DNA of 56,413 nt. It comes from Agrococcus pavilionensis RW1 (GTDB taxonomy: Bacteria > Actinomycetota > Actinomycetes > Actinomycetales > Microbacteriaceae). The notes under the pieces are model-generated. The model made no database searches, was not told the origin of the DNA, and was given only the letters and a program-made list of their open reading frames with translations. The stretch spans positions 1-56,413 of the forward strand of contig NZ_ASHR01000031.1 of NCBI RefSeq assembly GCF_000400485.1, read 5' to 3'. A program made the position numbers and the translations under genes. Within the stretch, counting starts at the first letter, position 1; every line of letters begins with the position of its first letter. Below are positions 23,329 through 30,442 of this stretch, in pieces.

Positions 23329-23707
23329 TTCGGAGATGGCGAAGCTGCTGGCGGTCGCGGCGACGGTGGATAACCGGATCGTGACGCGGGAGATGGTCGG
23401 CGGGTGGATGGGTGCGATCGGGCATCTCGACTACGAGGCGTCGGTGCGTGCGTTGCATGAGCACCGTCGGTCGTCGACGGAGTACCTGCAGCCGGCACAC
23501 ATCGCGGCGCTGGTGCGGGATGAGGCGTGGTCGGAGCGTGGGCTGCCGCCGGCGGCGGAGCGGGAGGCGTTCGAGGCGTTCGTGTCGTTCACGGGTGAGC
23601 TGCGGGATGTGGCGGCGGCGCATTGGAACGACCCGGAGTGGCGGGCGGAGCGACTCGACAGGGCGCGGCACGAGCACCACGAGCGCGCGATCGAGGGTTC
23701 GGCGTGA
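23321..23707 (+). CDS. possible helicase loader (G39P-like)
   Basis: GTG 23321 overlaps the initiator gene by eight bases. The 128-residue product is helical. Its N-terminal half (MVGGWMGAIGHLDYEASVRA and YLQPAHIAALVRDEAW) resembles the loader/inhibitor-of-helicase family of small phage proteins, and a charged C-terminal tail follows. Its place between initiator and dnaB supports a loader role, but the similarity is weak. Confidence 0.45.
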   Translation: MRDSEMAKLLAVAATVDNRIVTREMVGGWMGAIGHLDYEASVRALHEHRRSSTEYLQPAHIAALVRDEAWSERGLPPAAEREAFEAFVSFTGELRDVAAAHWNDPEWRAERLDRARHEHHERAIEGSA

Positions 23708-25038
23708 GCGAGTACGACGAGATCCCGGTCGAGCGGACTCCGCCGGCCGATGATGTCGCGGAGCGGTCGGTGATCGGCGCGATCCTGCTGTCGCGGCAGG
23801 CGATGGAGGACGTCGCGGCGGCGATGCAGCCGGGCGACTTCTACCAGCCGCGGCACGAGCTGATCCTGCGTGCGGCGCTGGCGCTCACGCATCGCGGTGT
23901 GCCGGTGGATGCGGTGACGGTCGGTGACGAGCTGCAGCGGGTCGGGAAGCTGGCGGCGGCGGGCGGGGTCGTGTACCTGCACGAGTGCACGTCGGCGGTG
24001 ACGACGGTCGCGAACGCGGGGCACTACGCGCGGATCGTCGCGGAGAAGGCGATCATGCGTCGGCTGGTCGAGGCGGGCATGCGGATCACGCAGATGGGGT
24101 ACGCCTCGGAGGGCGACCCGGCGGCGCTGGTGGAGGGTGCGCGCGCCGAGGTGGATGCGGTGTCGACGGCGACGGTGACGGAGACGGGCACGATCGGCGC
24201 GGGCCTCGACGACCTCGCGCGGGAGCTCGAGGAGGCGCCGACGCTGGTGCCGACGCCGTGGCCGTCGCTCGATGGGGTGCTGGGCGGGTTCCGGCCGGGC
24301 GCGATGTACGTGATCGCGGGCAGGCCGGGCAAGGGGAAGTCGGTCGTCGCGTTGCAGATCGCGCGGAAGCTCGCGATGCGCGGGCCGGTGGGGTTCGTGT
24401 CGCTCGAGATGTCGAAGTCGGAGGTGCTGCAGCGGATGGTCGCGCAGGTCGCGTCGATCCCGCTGACGTCGCTGACGACGCACCAGCTGACGGATGTCGA
24501 CTGGAACTCGATGCGGATCGCGCGGCCGTCGATCATGTCGCTGCCGCTGCACGTGCGCGACGACCTGAGGACGCTCGAGCAGGTGTCGTCGTGGGCGCGG
24601 ACGCTGCACAGGCAGGGCTCGATGCAGGCGCTCGTCGTCGACTACCTCGGTCTGTTGACGTCGGAGGAGCGGCATCGTGAGCGGCACCTCGAGATCGGCG
24701 CCATGACGGGCGCGCTGAAGCGGCTGGCGATGGCGCTCGACATCCCGGTGTTTCTGCTGTCGCAGCTGAACCGGCAGGCGATCGCGCGCGGGAAGGGCAA
24801 GGAGGTGCCGCCGGTGCTGACGGATCTGCGCGAGTCGGGGTCGATCGAACAGGACGCCGACGTGGTGATGCTGCTGCACCGGGAGGACCGGAAGAACGTG
24901 CTCGAGGTGAACGTCGCGAAGCATCGGCAGGGGCCGACGGATCGCATCGAGTTGATGTGGGAGGGGCCGTTCGTTCGGGCGGTCACGAAGCAGTGGGGGG
25001 CGACGGCGTTCCTCGAAGAACCGAAGGAGATGGGTTGA
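23704..25038 (+). CDS. dnaB: DnaB-like replicative helicase
   Basis: The 444-residue protein starts at GTG 23704 (overlapping the previous stop). It has the DnaB N-terminal helical domain ([20 protein letters not shown]) and a RecA-like motor with Walker [10 protein letters not shown] (about residues 205-213), [15 protein letters not shown], Walker [11 protein letters not shown] and LSQLNRQA. It should unwind DNA at the phage fork as a hexamer. A full-length helicase plus own loader and SSB suggests replication largely independent of host DnaB. Confidence 0.9.
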   Translation: MSEYDEIPVERTPPADDVAERSVIGAILLSRQAMEDVAAAMQPGDFYQPRHELILRAALALTHRGVPVDAVTVGDELQRVGKLAAAGGVVYLHECTSAVTTVANAGHYARIVAEKAIMRRLVEAGMRITQMGYASEGDPAALVEGARAEVDAVSTATVTETGTIGAGLDDLARELEEAPTLVPTPWPSLDGVLGGFRPGAMYVIAGRPGKGKSVVALQIARKLAMRGPVGFVSLEMSKSEVLQRMVAQVASIPLTSLTTHQLTDVDWNSMRIARPSIMSLPLHVRDDLRTLEQVSSWARTLHRQGSMQALVVDYLGLLTSEERHRERHLEIGAMTGALKRLAMALDIPVFLLSQLNRQAIARGKGKEVPPVLTDLRESGSIEQDADVVMLLHREDRKNVLEVNVAKHRQGPTDRIELMWEGPFVRAVTKQWGATAFLEEPKEMG

Positions 25039-25520
25039 TGGCAGGTGAGACGGTGATCGTCGTCGTGGGGAACCTCACGGACGACCCGGAGCTGCGGGCG
25101 ACGCAGAACGGCGTGTCGGTCGCGCAGGTGACGATCGCGAGCACGCCGCGCGAGTTCGACCGGCAGGCGAACGAGTGGAAGGACGGGCAGGCGCTGTTCC
25201 TCCGCGCGAACATCTGGCGCGAGATGGCGGAGCACGTCGCGTCGTCGCTGCACAAGGGCGATCGGGTGATCGCGCAGGGGCAGCTGAAGCAGCGGTCGTT
25301 CGAGACGCAGGCGGGCGAGAAGCGGACGGTGATCGAGCTCGAGGTGATGGAGATCGGGCCGTCGCTGCGGTATGCGACGGCGGCGGTGGCTCGTCGGGGT
25401 GCGGGTGCGGGTCGTGCGGTGCCGCAGCAGCAGTCGGCCGGGTGGGGTTCGTCGGAGCCGCAGGCGGGTGCGGGTTGGGCGACGGCGGAGCCGGGCGCGG
25501 GCGGATGGGGTCAGTCGTGA
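25038..25520 (+). CDS. ssb: single-stranded DNA-binding protein
   Basis: The 160-residue protein has a standard OB fold ([56 protein letters not shown]). The C-terminal third is a Gly/Trp/Gln-rich tail that ends GGWGQS. The acidic DDDIPF-type tip that recruits host repair proteins is absent. ATG 25038 overlaps the dnaB stop by one base, so the two should be co-translated. Confidence 0.9.
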   Translation: MAGETVIVVVGNLTDDPELRATQNGVSVAQVTIASTPREFDRQANEWKDGQALFLRANIWREMAEHVASSLHKGDRVIAQGQLKQRSFETQAGEKRTVIELEVMEIGPSLRYATAAVARRGAGAGRAVPQQQSAGWGSSEPQAGAGWATAEPGAGGWGQS

Positions 25521-25867
25521 CGCCGGAGGAGCGCGCGGAGCTGCGGAAGCGCGCGGAGTGGGTGGTCGAGCATTCGGCGGACCCGGTGAACGATCGGATG
25601 CCGGTGTCGCCGCTGGTGGTGCTCGCGTTGCTCGACCTTGCGGGGACAGGCCGGGTCGAGTCGCCGCAGACGGCGCCGTATTGGGAGCCGCCGGAGACGC
25701 CGGAATCGCAGATCGACGCCTACGCCGACGTCATGTCGAGCCGCACCGAGCCGGACGAGCAGCGCGCCGCGCGCGAGGCGGCTCGCACAGATCGCACGTA
25801 CTGGTGCTGCTCTGGCAGCCCGGAGCGGGGTCACTCGATGATGTGCGTCCAGCGGGAGGGCTACTGA
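25517..25867 (+). CDS. hypothetical phage protein
   Basis: The 116-residue product starts at GTG 25517 (GTGA overlap). It has a short helical start ([20 protein letters not shown]), the segment [20 protein letters not shown] and a Cys-containing C-terminus ([20 protein letters not shown]). No family is recognised. Confidence 0.55.
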   Translation: MTPEERAELRKRAEWVVEHSADPVNDRMPVSPLVVLALLDLAGTGRVESPQTAPYWEPPETPESQIDAYADVMSSRTEPDEQRAAREAARTDRTYWCCSGSPERGHSMMCVQREGY

Positions 25868-26196
25868 TGGATGAGCGGGTGCGGGTCGCGGCGGGCACGT
25901 CGCTCGAGGGGTGGCGGCACGCGCTGTCGCAGGCGGTCGAGCGTGGCTGGGAGGTGCAGATCGGCGGGCAGGCGCTCGTCGACCTGCTCGGGCACCTCGC
26001 TGGCGACATCGAGATTGAGTACGGCGTGCAAGGTCAGCGGCGGGTGATCCCGCAGGCCGCGTCGGAGGCGCGCGACATCGCCGAGACGATGCGGATGCCG
26101 CTGATGCAACGCACGGTGCGGCGGGGGTCGTGGGAGCCATCGCCGGGCCATGAAGACGTCACGAACGACGGGCCGACCGGCTCGATCGAACCATGA
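25867..26196 (+). CDS. hypothetical phage protein
   Basis: The 109-residue product starts at ATG 25867, sharing a base with the preceding TGA. Segments include SLEGWRHALSQAVERGWEVQ and IEIEYGVQGQRRVIPQAASE. No family is recognised. It is the last tightly coupled gene before the secreted protein. Confidence 0.5.
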   Translation: MDERVRVAAGTSLEGWRHALSQAVERGWEVQIGGQALVDLLGHLAGDIEIEYGVQGQRRVIPQAASEARDIAETMRMPLMQRTVRRGSWEPSPGHEDVTNDGPTGSIEP

Positions 26197-26210
26197 GGAA
26201 GGAACAACCC

Positions 26211-26696
26211 ATGAAGGTGAAGCACAAGCTCGCAGCGATCGCGGCATCCGCCGCGCTCGTCTTCGCCGGCGCCACGACCGCGGCCGCGGACCCGCTGCCC
26301 GGCTACGAGTGCCGGTCGGTGTTCACGGGCGGAGGCTGGATCAGCTTCTGCACGTACGTCGGCGAGCCGCCGGCCGAGCCGGTGCCGTCGACCATCACGC
26401 GCATCGCGGGCGTCGACCGCTACGCGACGTCGGCGCTGCTCTCGCAGGAGACGTTCGCGCCGGGCGTGGAGGTCGTCTACATCGCCAACGGCGTCACGCT
26501 CGTCGACGCGCTCGGCGCGGGCGCCGCGTCGCAGGGCCGCGGGCCGGTGCTCGCCGTGCCGCGCGAGGGGACGCTCCCGGCACCGATCGCGGCCGAGCTC
26601 GAGCGGCTCGACCCGGCGTCGATCGTGATCGTCGGCGACCCGCAGTCGGTGTCGGACGCGATGGCCGTCCAGGTCGAGGAAGCGGCCGCGCGATAG
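26211..26696 (+). CDS. secreted protein with cell-wall-binding type 2 repeat
   Basis: The ATG at 26211 was chosen because AGGAAGGA lies about seven bases upstream and it yields a Sec signal peptide (MKVKHKLAAIAASAALVFAG, cleavage near TTAAADP). The mature 130 residues contain one cell-wall-binding repeat 2 unit: ITRIAGVDRYATSALLSQ, VVYIANGVTLVDALGAGAAS and IVIVGDPQSVSDAM. Such domains bind wall polymers in Gram-positive bacteria. A secreted wall binder is not part of phage replication, so it may alter the lysogen surface. Host-like codon use also differs from its neighbours. Confidence 0.75.
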   Translation: MKVKHKLAAIAASAALVFAGATTAAADPLPGYECRSVFTGGGWISFCTYVGEPPAEPVPSTITRIAGVDRYATSALLSQETFAPGVEVVYIANGVTLVDALGAGAASQGRGPVLAVPREGTLPAPIAAELERLDPASIVIVGDPQSVSDAMAVQVEEAAAR

Positions 26697-26712
26697 CGGA
26701 TGCGGCCGCGCT

Positions 26713-26742
26713 CCGAGGGTGTGCCAGGGCGGGCACCCTCGG
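26713..26742 (+). terminator. hairpin after the secreted-protein gene, possible terminator
   Basis: A 9-bp stem, CCGAGGGTG with CACCCTCGG, encloses a 12-base loop 17 bases past the stop codon. No T-run follows, so termination would be weak or Rho-dependent. Confidence 0.4.
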
Positions 26743-26763
26743 GGCGGAGGAGGAGGGAACCCG

Positions 26764-27474
26764 ATGAACGAGATCGTGATCGAGAAGGCGCCGTGCGTGC
26801 GCGACCACTTCGCGCGGCCGCACGCGCTCGACGGGGGCGTGCCGCGCGTCGCGGTCGCCGACATCGGGCTCCTGTGCACGAACTGCATGCGGCGCCTCGA
26901 GTGGCTGCTCGACGACGCGCCCGACATCATCCGGGCCGCGCGGGCGGCGGTGCCGCTCCTGCCGGGCGCGGCGGGCGGGTCGGAGCCGGTGTCGGGCACG
27001 AAGGAGCGGCCGCTGCCGTTCGACGCGGGCGCGCTCGAGGACGCGGATGATCTGTTCGCGATGGTCGCGAACTGGGCTACGGCGATCGCGGCCGCGCTCG
27101 GCGTGGAGCCGCCGGCGGATCTCGAAGGGGTCGCGGCGATCGACGCGAACGTGAACGGGCTGGCGGCGGGCACGGCGCCGGAGACGGCGGCGGCGGCGAC
27201 GGAGCGGATCGTGCGGTGGCTGCTCGGACGCCTCCCGGACGTCGCGGGGATGCCGATGGTCGGCGAGATGGCGGAGGAGGTCGTGCCGGCGCTCGAGCGG
27301 ATGAGTCGCCGGTGGCTGCAGGACGGGCGCGAGCCGAAGCTCCTGCACCGCTCGCTGCCGTGCCCGTCGTGCGCGGGGCATGACGTGCGGGCGGGATGTT
27401 CGGGGGATCTGCCGAAGGCGTGGTGCGCGGGCTGCCTGCTCGCGCTCCCGGTCGACTGGACGGTGATGTCGTGA
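26764..27474 (+). CDS. phage protein with zinc-ribbon-like ends
   Basis: The 236-residue product starts at ATG 26764 after GGAGGAGGAGG. It has an N-terminal LLCTNCMRRLEWLLDDAPDI segment and a C-terminal double CxxC pair (CPSCAGHDV and CAGCLLALP), probably binding zinc. A helical centre lies between. This class is frequent in actinophage genomes and of unknown role. Confidence 0.65.
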   Translation: MNEIVIEKAPCVRDHFARPHALDGGVPRVAVADIGLLCTNCMRRLEWLLDDAPDIIRAARAAVPLLPGAAGGSEPVSGTKERPLPFDAGALEDADDLFAMVANWATAIAAALGVEPPADLEGVAAIDANVNGLAAGTAPETAAAATERIVRWLLGRLPDVAGMPMVGEMAEEVVPALERMSRRWLQDGREPKLLHRSLPCPSCAGHDVRAGCSGDLPKAWCAGCLLALPVDWTVMS

Positions 27475-27683
27475 TGGATCAAGGATCGCTGACGCTCGAA
27501 GGGCTACCCGACGAGGCGTGTGGGGTCGTGGTGCTCGCTCTCACGGGCGACGGATCGCTCGAGGCTCACTACCGCGAGCGGGCGGTCACCGTCGTGCCGC
27601 CACGGGGACACGTTGCGGCTGCGCTCATCGCGCTCGCGGAGCAGCTCGCGCGTGACGCGCATGACATCGAGGAGCAGCGATGA
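27474..27683 (+). CDS. hypothetical phage protein
   Basis: The 69-residue product starts at ATG 27474, overlapping the preceding TGA by one base, and overlaps the next gene as ATGA. It is a small alpha/beta protein (CGVVVLALTGDGSLEAHYRE). No family is recognised. Confidence 0.5.
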   Translation: MDQGSLTLEGLPDEACGVVVLALTGDGSLEAHYRERAVTVVPPRGHVAAALIALAEQLARDAHDIEEQR

Positions 27684-27907
27684 GGGAGAAGTGGCTCACG
27701 TACCCGCAGGCGGCGGCGCGCGCGGGCGTCACCATGCGGCAGGTGCGCCGGTGGCGGTCGGCGGGGCTCGCGGGCCGGATCGGCGAGCAGGGCCGGTGGG
27801 AGGTCGAGGAGCAGGCGCTGATGGCGTGGGCTCGGCGCGCGGCGTTCAGCCGGGTGCAGTTCGGCGAGCACGTGCAGCCGAGGAGGGATCGAACGACAAC
27901 GGTGTGA
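27680..27907 (+). CDS. MerR/excisionase-like helix-turn-helix protein
   Basis: The 75-residue product has a winged HTH at its start (WLTYPQAAARAGVTMRQVRR, then WRSAGLAGRIGEQGRWEV) similar to excisionases and small regulators. It is the last gene before the regulatory gap at 27.9 kb and could control the late promoter there. It is the second such protein in the prophage. Confidence 0.65.
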   Translation: MREKWLTYPQAAARAGVTMRQVRRWRSAGLAGRIGEQGRWEVEEQALMAWARRAAFSRVQFGEHVQPRRDRTTTV

Positions 27908-27917
27908 TTCATAGGCG

Positions 27918-27956
27918 TGTCCTACTGGACAGCCAACGGGTGTCCGCCCCTACCTT
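27918..27956 (+). promoter_or_regulatory. candidate late-region promoter with GGACA/TGTCC motifs
   Basis: TGTCC at 27918, GGACA at 27927 and TGTCC at 27941 lie just before TACCTT (27951-27956), the same -10 hexamer as the repressor promoter. The motifs resemble the GGACAA repeats of the immunity region. A -35 is poor (TGGACA with 19-base spacing), so activity is uncertain. Confidence 0.35.
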
Positions 27957-27970
27957 TTGACTGAGCGAAT

Positions 27971-28001
27971 GTGCCCACTGGTCGAGACGGCCGGTGGGCA
28001 C
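27971..28001 (+). terminator. strong hairpin in the 27.9-28.1 kb gap
   Basis: The arms GTGCCCACTGG and CCGGTGGGCAC pair over 11 bp (one G-T) around a 9-base loop, followed by TCTCGTGTGT. It may end the early operon or attenuate transcription into the HNH gene. The gap 27908-28076 holds this hairpin, the promoter-like elements and nothing else recognisable. Confidence 0.55.
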
Positions 28002-28076
28002 TCTCGTGTGTAGCGACGAAGATGCCCCGCGAGTGCTGGAACACTCCGGGGCGGTGGCCGACTGTGAGGAGTCGAC

Positions 28077-28529
28077 ATGCCCGATGGTACGCGCACCTGC
28101 ACCGAAGTCGAGTGCGAAGCCGCCCTCCATGCTCGCGGCTTGTGCCTGAGGCACTACAACGCCGACTTAGCACGGCGCCGATACTGGCGACGCCGCGACG
28201 ACTTCCTCGCGAAGCATGGCAACCGCTGCGCCCAATGCGGGAGCACCGACCGGCTGCAGATTGACCACATCGACCCCGCAACGAAGACGATGGAGCCGTG
28301 CCACGCGCTCCGGGCATCGACCGCTCGCTATGAGGCGGAGATGGCGCTCTGTCAGCTCCTCTGCAAGTCGTGCCACGATGAGAAGACGAAGCGCGAGCAG
28401 ACGGTCGTCGCGCACGGCACGAGGGCGCAATACAAGCGAGGATGCCGGTGCGAACCGTGCCGCACGAACTCGATCACGAAGCAGCGCGCCTACCGCGCGA
28501 CCCTGCGAGCGGCAGCGAACGCCGCATAG
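28077..28529 (+). CDS. HNH endonuclease with CRCxxC tail
   Basis: The 150-residue product starts at ATG 28077 after GAGGAG. It has an N-terminal Cys cluster (CTEVECEAALHARGLCLRHY) and a full HNH core: CAQCGSTDRLQIDHIDP and LLCKSCHDEKTKRE. The C-terminal module HGTRAQYKRGCRCEPC is the same kind as in the broken gene at 19.0 kb. It probably nicks DNA during packaging or acts as a homing enzyme. Confidence 0.85.
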   Translation: MPDGTRTCTEVECEAALHARGLCLRHYNADLARRRYWRRRDDFLAKHGNRCAQCGSTDRLQIDHIDPATKTMEPCHALRASTARYEAEMALCQLLCKSCHDEKTKREQTVVAHGTRAQYKRGCRCEPCRTNSITKQRAYRATLRAAANAA

Positions 28530-28672
28530 ACGTCCCGGCTCCACGGCTCGCCGGGCGCACAACCGAATACCGGGCCGCGCGGCACCTCGAACCCGTCGCG
28601 TCGGCGCCCGGCAGGTCTGGCGCTCCTGCATCGAAACGCGCCGCTCAGCTCTACCGGCCGAAGGAGGTCGAC

Positions 28673-28864
28673 ATGCTCGAGGTGTACCAGCGCGCCGACG
28701 ACCTGTGGGCGTGGCGCCTCCGCGCGACGAACGGGCAGATCATCGCGACAGACGGCGGGCAAGGCTACGTCGACCGCGGCGAGTGCGCCCGCATGGCCGA
28801 GCAGGTGATCGACGGTCACCACATGGGCCTCAACCCGACCTTCATCCCGAGGGCCGAACCATGA
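28673..28864 (+). CDS. DUF1508/YegP-like small protein
   Basis: The ATG at 28673 follows AAGGAGG by five bases. The 63-residue product has the YegP-type beta pattern EVYQRADDLWAWRLRATNGQ, then IIATDGGQGYVDRGECARM, usually found as tandem repeats in DUF1508 proteins. Here a single unit is present. The preceding 143 bases (28530-28672) contain no gene that I can support. Confidence 0.7.
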   Translation: MLEVYQRADDLWAWRLRATNGQIIATDGGQGYVDRGECARMAEQVIDGHHMGLNPTFIPRAEP

Positions 28865-29049
28865 CGCCGCCCGTCGCCGCCTACCGCTGCGGCCTCCCGG
28901 TCGCGATGGGCTTCCTCGGCATCGGCTCCCTCGCGGTCGTCGCCGGCGCTGGCACGGCCGTGATCGTCGCCGCGCAGGTACTCCTCGGCGTCGGCCGGTA
29001 CGGGCGCATCGCGAAGACGCACGGGCTCGCCGGCCTCCGCATCCGCTGA
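28861..29049 (+). CDS. small membrane protein
   Basis: The 62-residue product starts at ATG 28861 (4-base overlap). It has a hydrophobic core of two helices or one long one (GFLGIGSLAVVAGAGTAVIV) and a basic tail. Function unknown. Confidence 0.5.
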   Translation: MTPPVAAYRCGLPVAMGFLGIGSLAVVAGAGTAVIVAAQVLLGVGRYGRIAKTHGLAGLRIR

Positions 29050-29216
29050 TGGCCGCGCGCCAGTCGGTCGTCGTGATCCATCCCGGCACGGTCACCGTCG
29101 GCGGATGGTGCGACGTGCACGCGCTCCCGCACCAGCTCACCTGCGACGTGTGGCTGCTCGGCACGCACGGGCTCGCGCTCGTCTCCACCATCCGCCGCTG
29201 CGACCGGGAGGCATGA
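29049..29216 (+). CDS. hypothetical small protein
   Basis: A 55-codon gene starts at ATG 29049, sharing a base with the preceding TGA, and ends at TGA 29214-29216, one base before the HNH gene's GTG. The product (MAARQSVVVIHPGTVTVGGW at the start, ending STIRRCDREA) has four Cys and three His, possibly a metal site. Support is coupling and composition only. Confidence 0.5.
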   Translation: MAARQSVVVIHPGTVTVGGWCDVHALPHQLTCDVWLLGTHGLALVSTIRRCDREA

Positions 29217-29217
29217 C

Positions 29218-29520
29218 GTGGGAGCGAACCACAAGACGACCCGCGCACGCCAGAAGGCGAAGGACGACTACAAGGCCGAGTGCCGGAAGCGGAACCTTCC
29301 CTGCTGGCTGTGCAACCAGCCGATCGACTACGAGGCCGCGTGGGACGACTGGTCGAACCCGTCACGCTTCGAGCGCGAGCACATCCAGCCGGCATCGACG
29401 CATCCCGAGCTCTACGACGAGCCGACGAACTGGGCGCCGTCGCACGCGGGCTGCAACAACGAGCGGAAGAACAAGCCGCCGCGACCGGCGCTCGGGAAGC
29501 CGTCGAGGGAGTGGACATGA
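29218..29520 (+). CDS. HNH endonuclease near the terminase genes
   Basis: The 100-residue product starts at GTG 29218. The core is CWLCNQPIDYEAAWDDWSNP, REHIQPAS (His of the beta strand) and NWAPSHAGCNNERKNKPPRP (second metal-binding part). HNH proteins of this size sit next to terminase in many cos phages and are needed for specific cleavage by terminase. That role is likely here, though two small genes separate it from terS. Confidence 0.8.
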   Translation: MGANHKTTRARQKAKDDYKAECRKRNLPCWLCNQPIDYEAAWDDWSNPSRFEREHIQPASTHPELYDEPTNWAPSHAGCNNERKNKPPRPALGKPSREWT

Positions 29521-29789
29521 CCACCGACACGCTCGCCACGGTCACACCGATCCCCACGGCCGCGATGCTCGCGCACCGCACCCTCATCGTCTGCGACATG
29601 ACCGCCGGCATCGAGTGCGACGTGTGCGACCGACCCGGACCCGTCGCGCACGCGGTGGGCGGCGACACGCTCGCCGAGGCACGCGAGCTCGCAGCGATCG
29701 ACGGGTGGCTGTCGAACGCCGCGACCGACCGAGACATCTGCCCACCGTGCATCGCACGAGGGCACACCACCGAGGGAGACACACGGTGA
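29517..29789 (+). CDS. hypothetical zinc-knuckle protein
   Basis: The 90-residue product starts at ATG 29517 (ATGA overlap). It has CDVCDRPGPVAHAVGG and a later CPPCIARGH, two CxxC pairs that probably bind zinc. No family is recognised. Confidence 0.5.
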   Translation: MTTDTLATVTPIPTAAMLAHRTLIVCDMTAGIECDVCDRPGPVAHAVGGDTLAEARELAAIDGWLSNAATDRDICPPCIARGHTTEGDTR

Positions 29790-30022
29790 CCGACCTCGAC
29801 TCGATGTGCCTCGCCTGCGGTGACGACGAGACAGACGACAGACCGACGTGCCGATGCTGCGGTGACTGCAAACACGTCCCGCCACGACGCACGCTCGAGG
29901 AGATCGACGCCGACCTTCCGAGCACGACTCACGAGCCTCGACACGAACGCTCAGAAAATCCAGTGAACGGCCGCGGGGGCGGACACCGCCGGGGGTGGCG
30001 ATCCTCCCTCCCCCGACTCTGA
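29786..30022 (+). CDS. hypothetical Cys-rich protein
   Basis: The 78-residue product starts at GTG 29786 (GTGA overlap). Six cysteines lie in its first 30 residues (CLACGDD, then CRCCGDC). The tail is basic and low in complexity (GRGGGHRRGWRSSLPRL) and may not be conserved. It is the last gene before the terminase small subunit. Confidence 0.45.
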   Translation: MTDLDSMCLACGDDETDDRPTCRCCGDCKHVPPRRTLEEIDADLPSTTHEPRHERSENPVNGRGGGHRRGWRSSLPRL

Positions 30023-30054
30023 TTCGGTTTCCACCACGCTCGAGGAGGTGTGCG

Positions 30055-30417
30055 ATGGCTGGTCGTAAGCACCTGATGGCGGTGAACAAGGCGATCCGGG
30101 CTGCGGGCCTCGATGAGTCGGGTGTCGATGCGCCGACGATCGAGCTGGCGCGTGATCTGGCTCGGAAGATCGATGCGGTGGGTGCGGAGAACGCGAGCAC
30201 GCGGCTGACGGATGCGTATCTGTCGGCGTCGGGTCGGTTGACTCGGGCGGCGGCGCGGGTGCGGTCGGAGCGGGAGCGTGCGGAGCGTGCTGCGTCGTCG
30301 GGTCGTGGTCGTGCGGCGCCGCCGGCGGCGGATGAGGGTGCGGGGGCTCCTCGGCTCGAGCTGGTGGAGAAGTCGCCGCTCGATGCGTTCCTCGGTCGGC
30401 ACAAGATCGGCGCGTGA
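30055..30417 (+). CDS. terS: terminase small subunit
   Basis: The 120-residue product starts at ATG 30055 after GAGGAGG. It follows the actinophage small-terminase pattern: KHLMAVNKAIRAAGLDESG, APTIELARDLARKIDAVGA and STRLTDAYLSASGRLTRAAA. It should recognise the phage packaging site and feed DNA to the large subunit encoded 25 bases downstream. An Ala/Arg linker precedes a C-terminal LDAFLGRHK motif. Confidence 0.8.
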   Translation: MAGRKHLMAVNKAIRAAGLDESGVDAPTIELARDLARKIDAVGAENASTRLTDAYLSASGRLTRAAARVRSERERAERAASSGRGRAAPPAADEGAGAPRLELVEKSPLDAFLGRHKIGA

Positions 30418-30442
30418 GTCGCGCCTCTAGCGGGGGTGGCGC

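Noticed and set aside
28560-28660. tRNA-like stretch on the minus strand (GGTTCGAG and GGTAGAGC pieces with a 5-bp hairpin)
   Set aside because: The T-stem does not pair, the anticodon loop would have nine bases and no acceptor stem can be formed.
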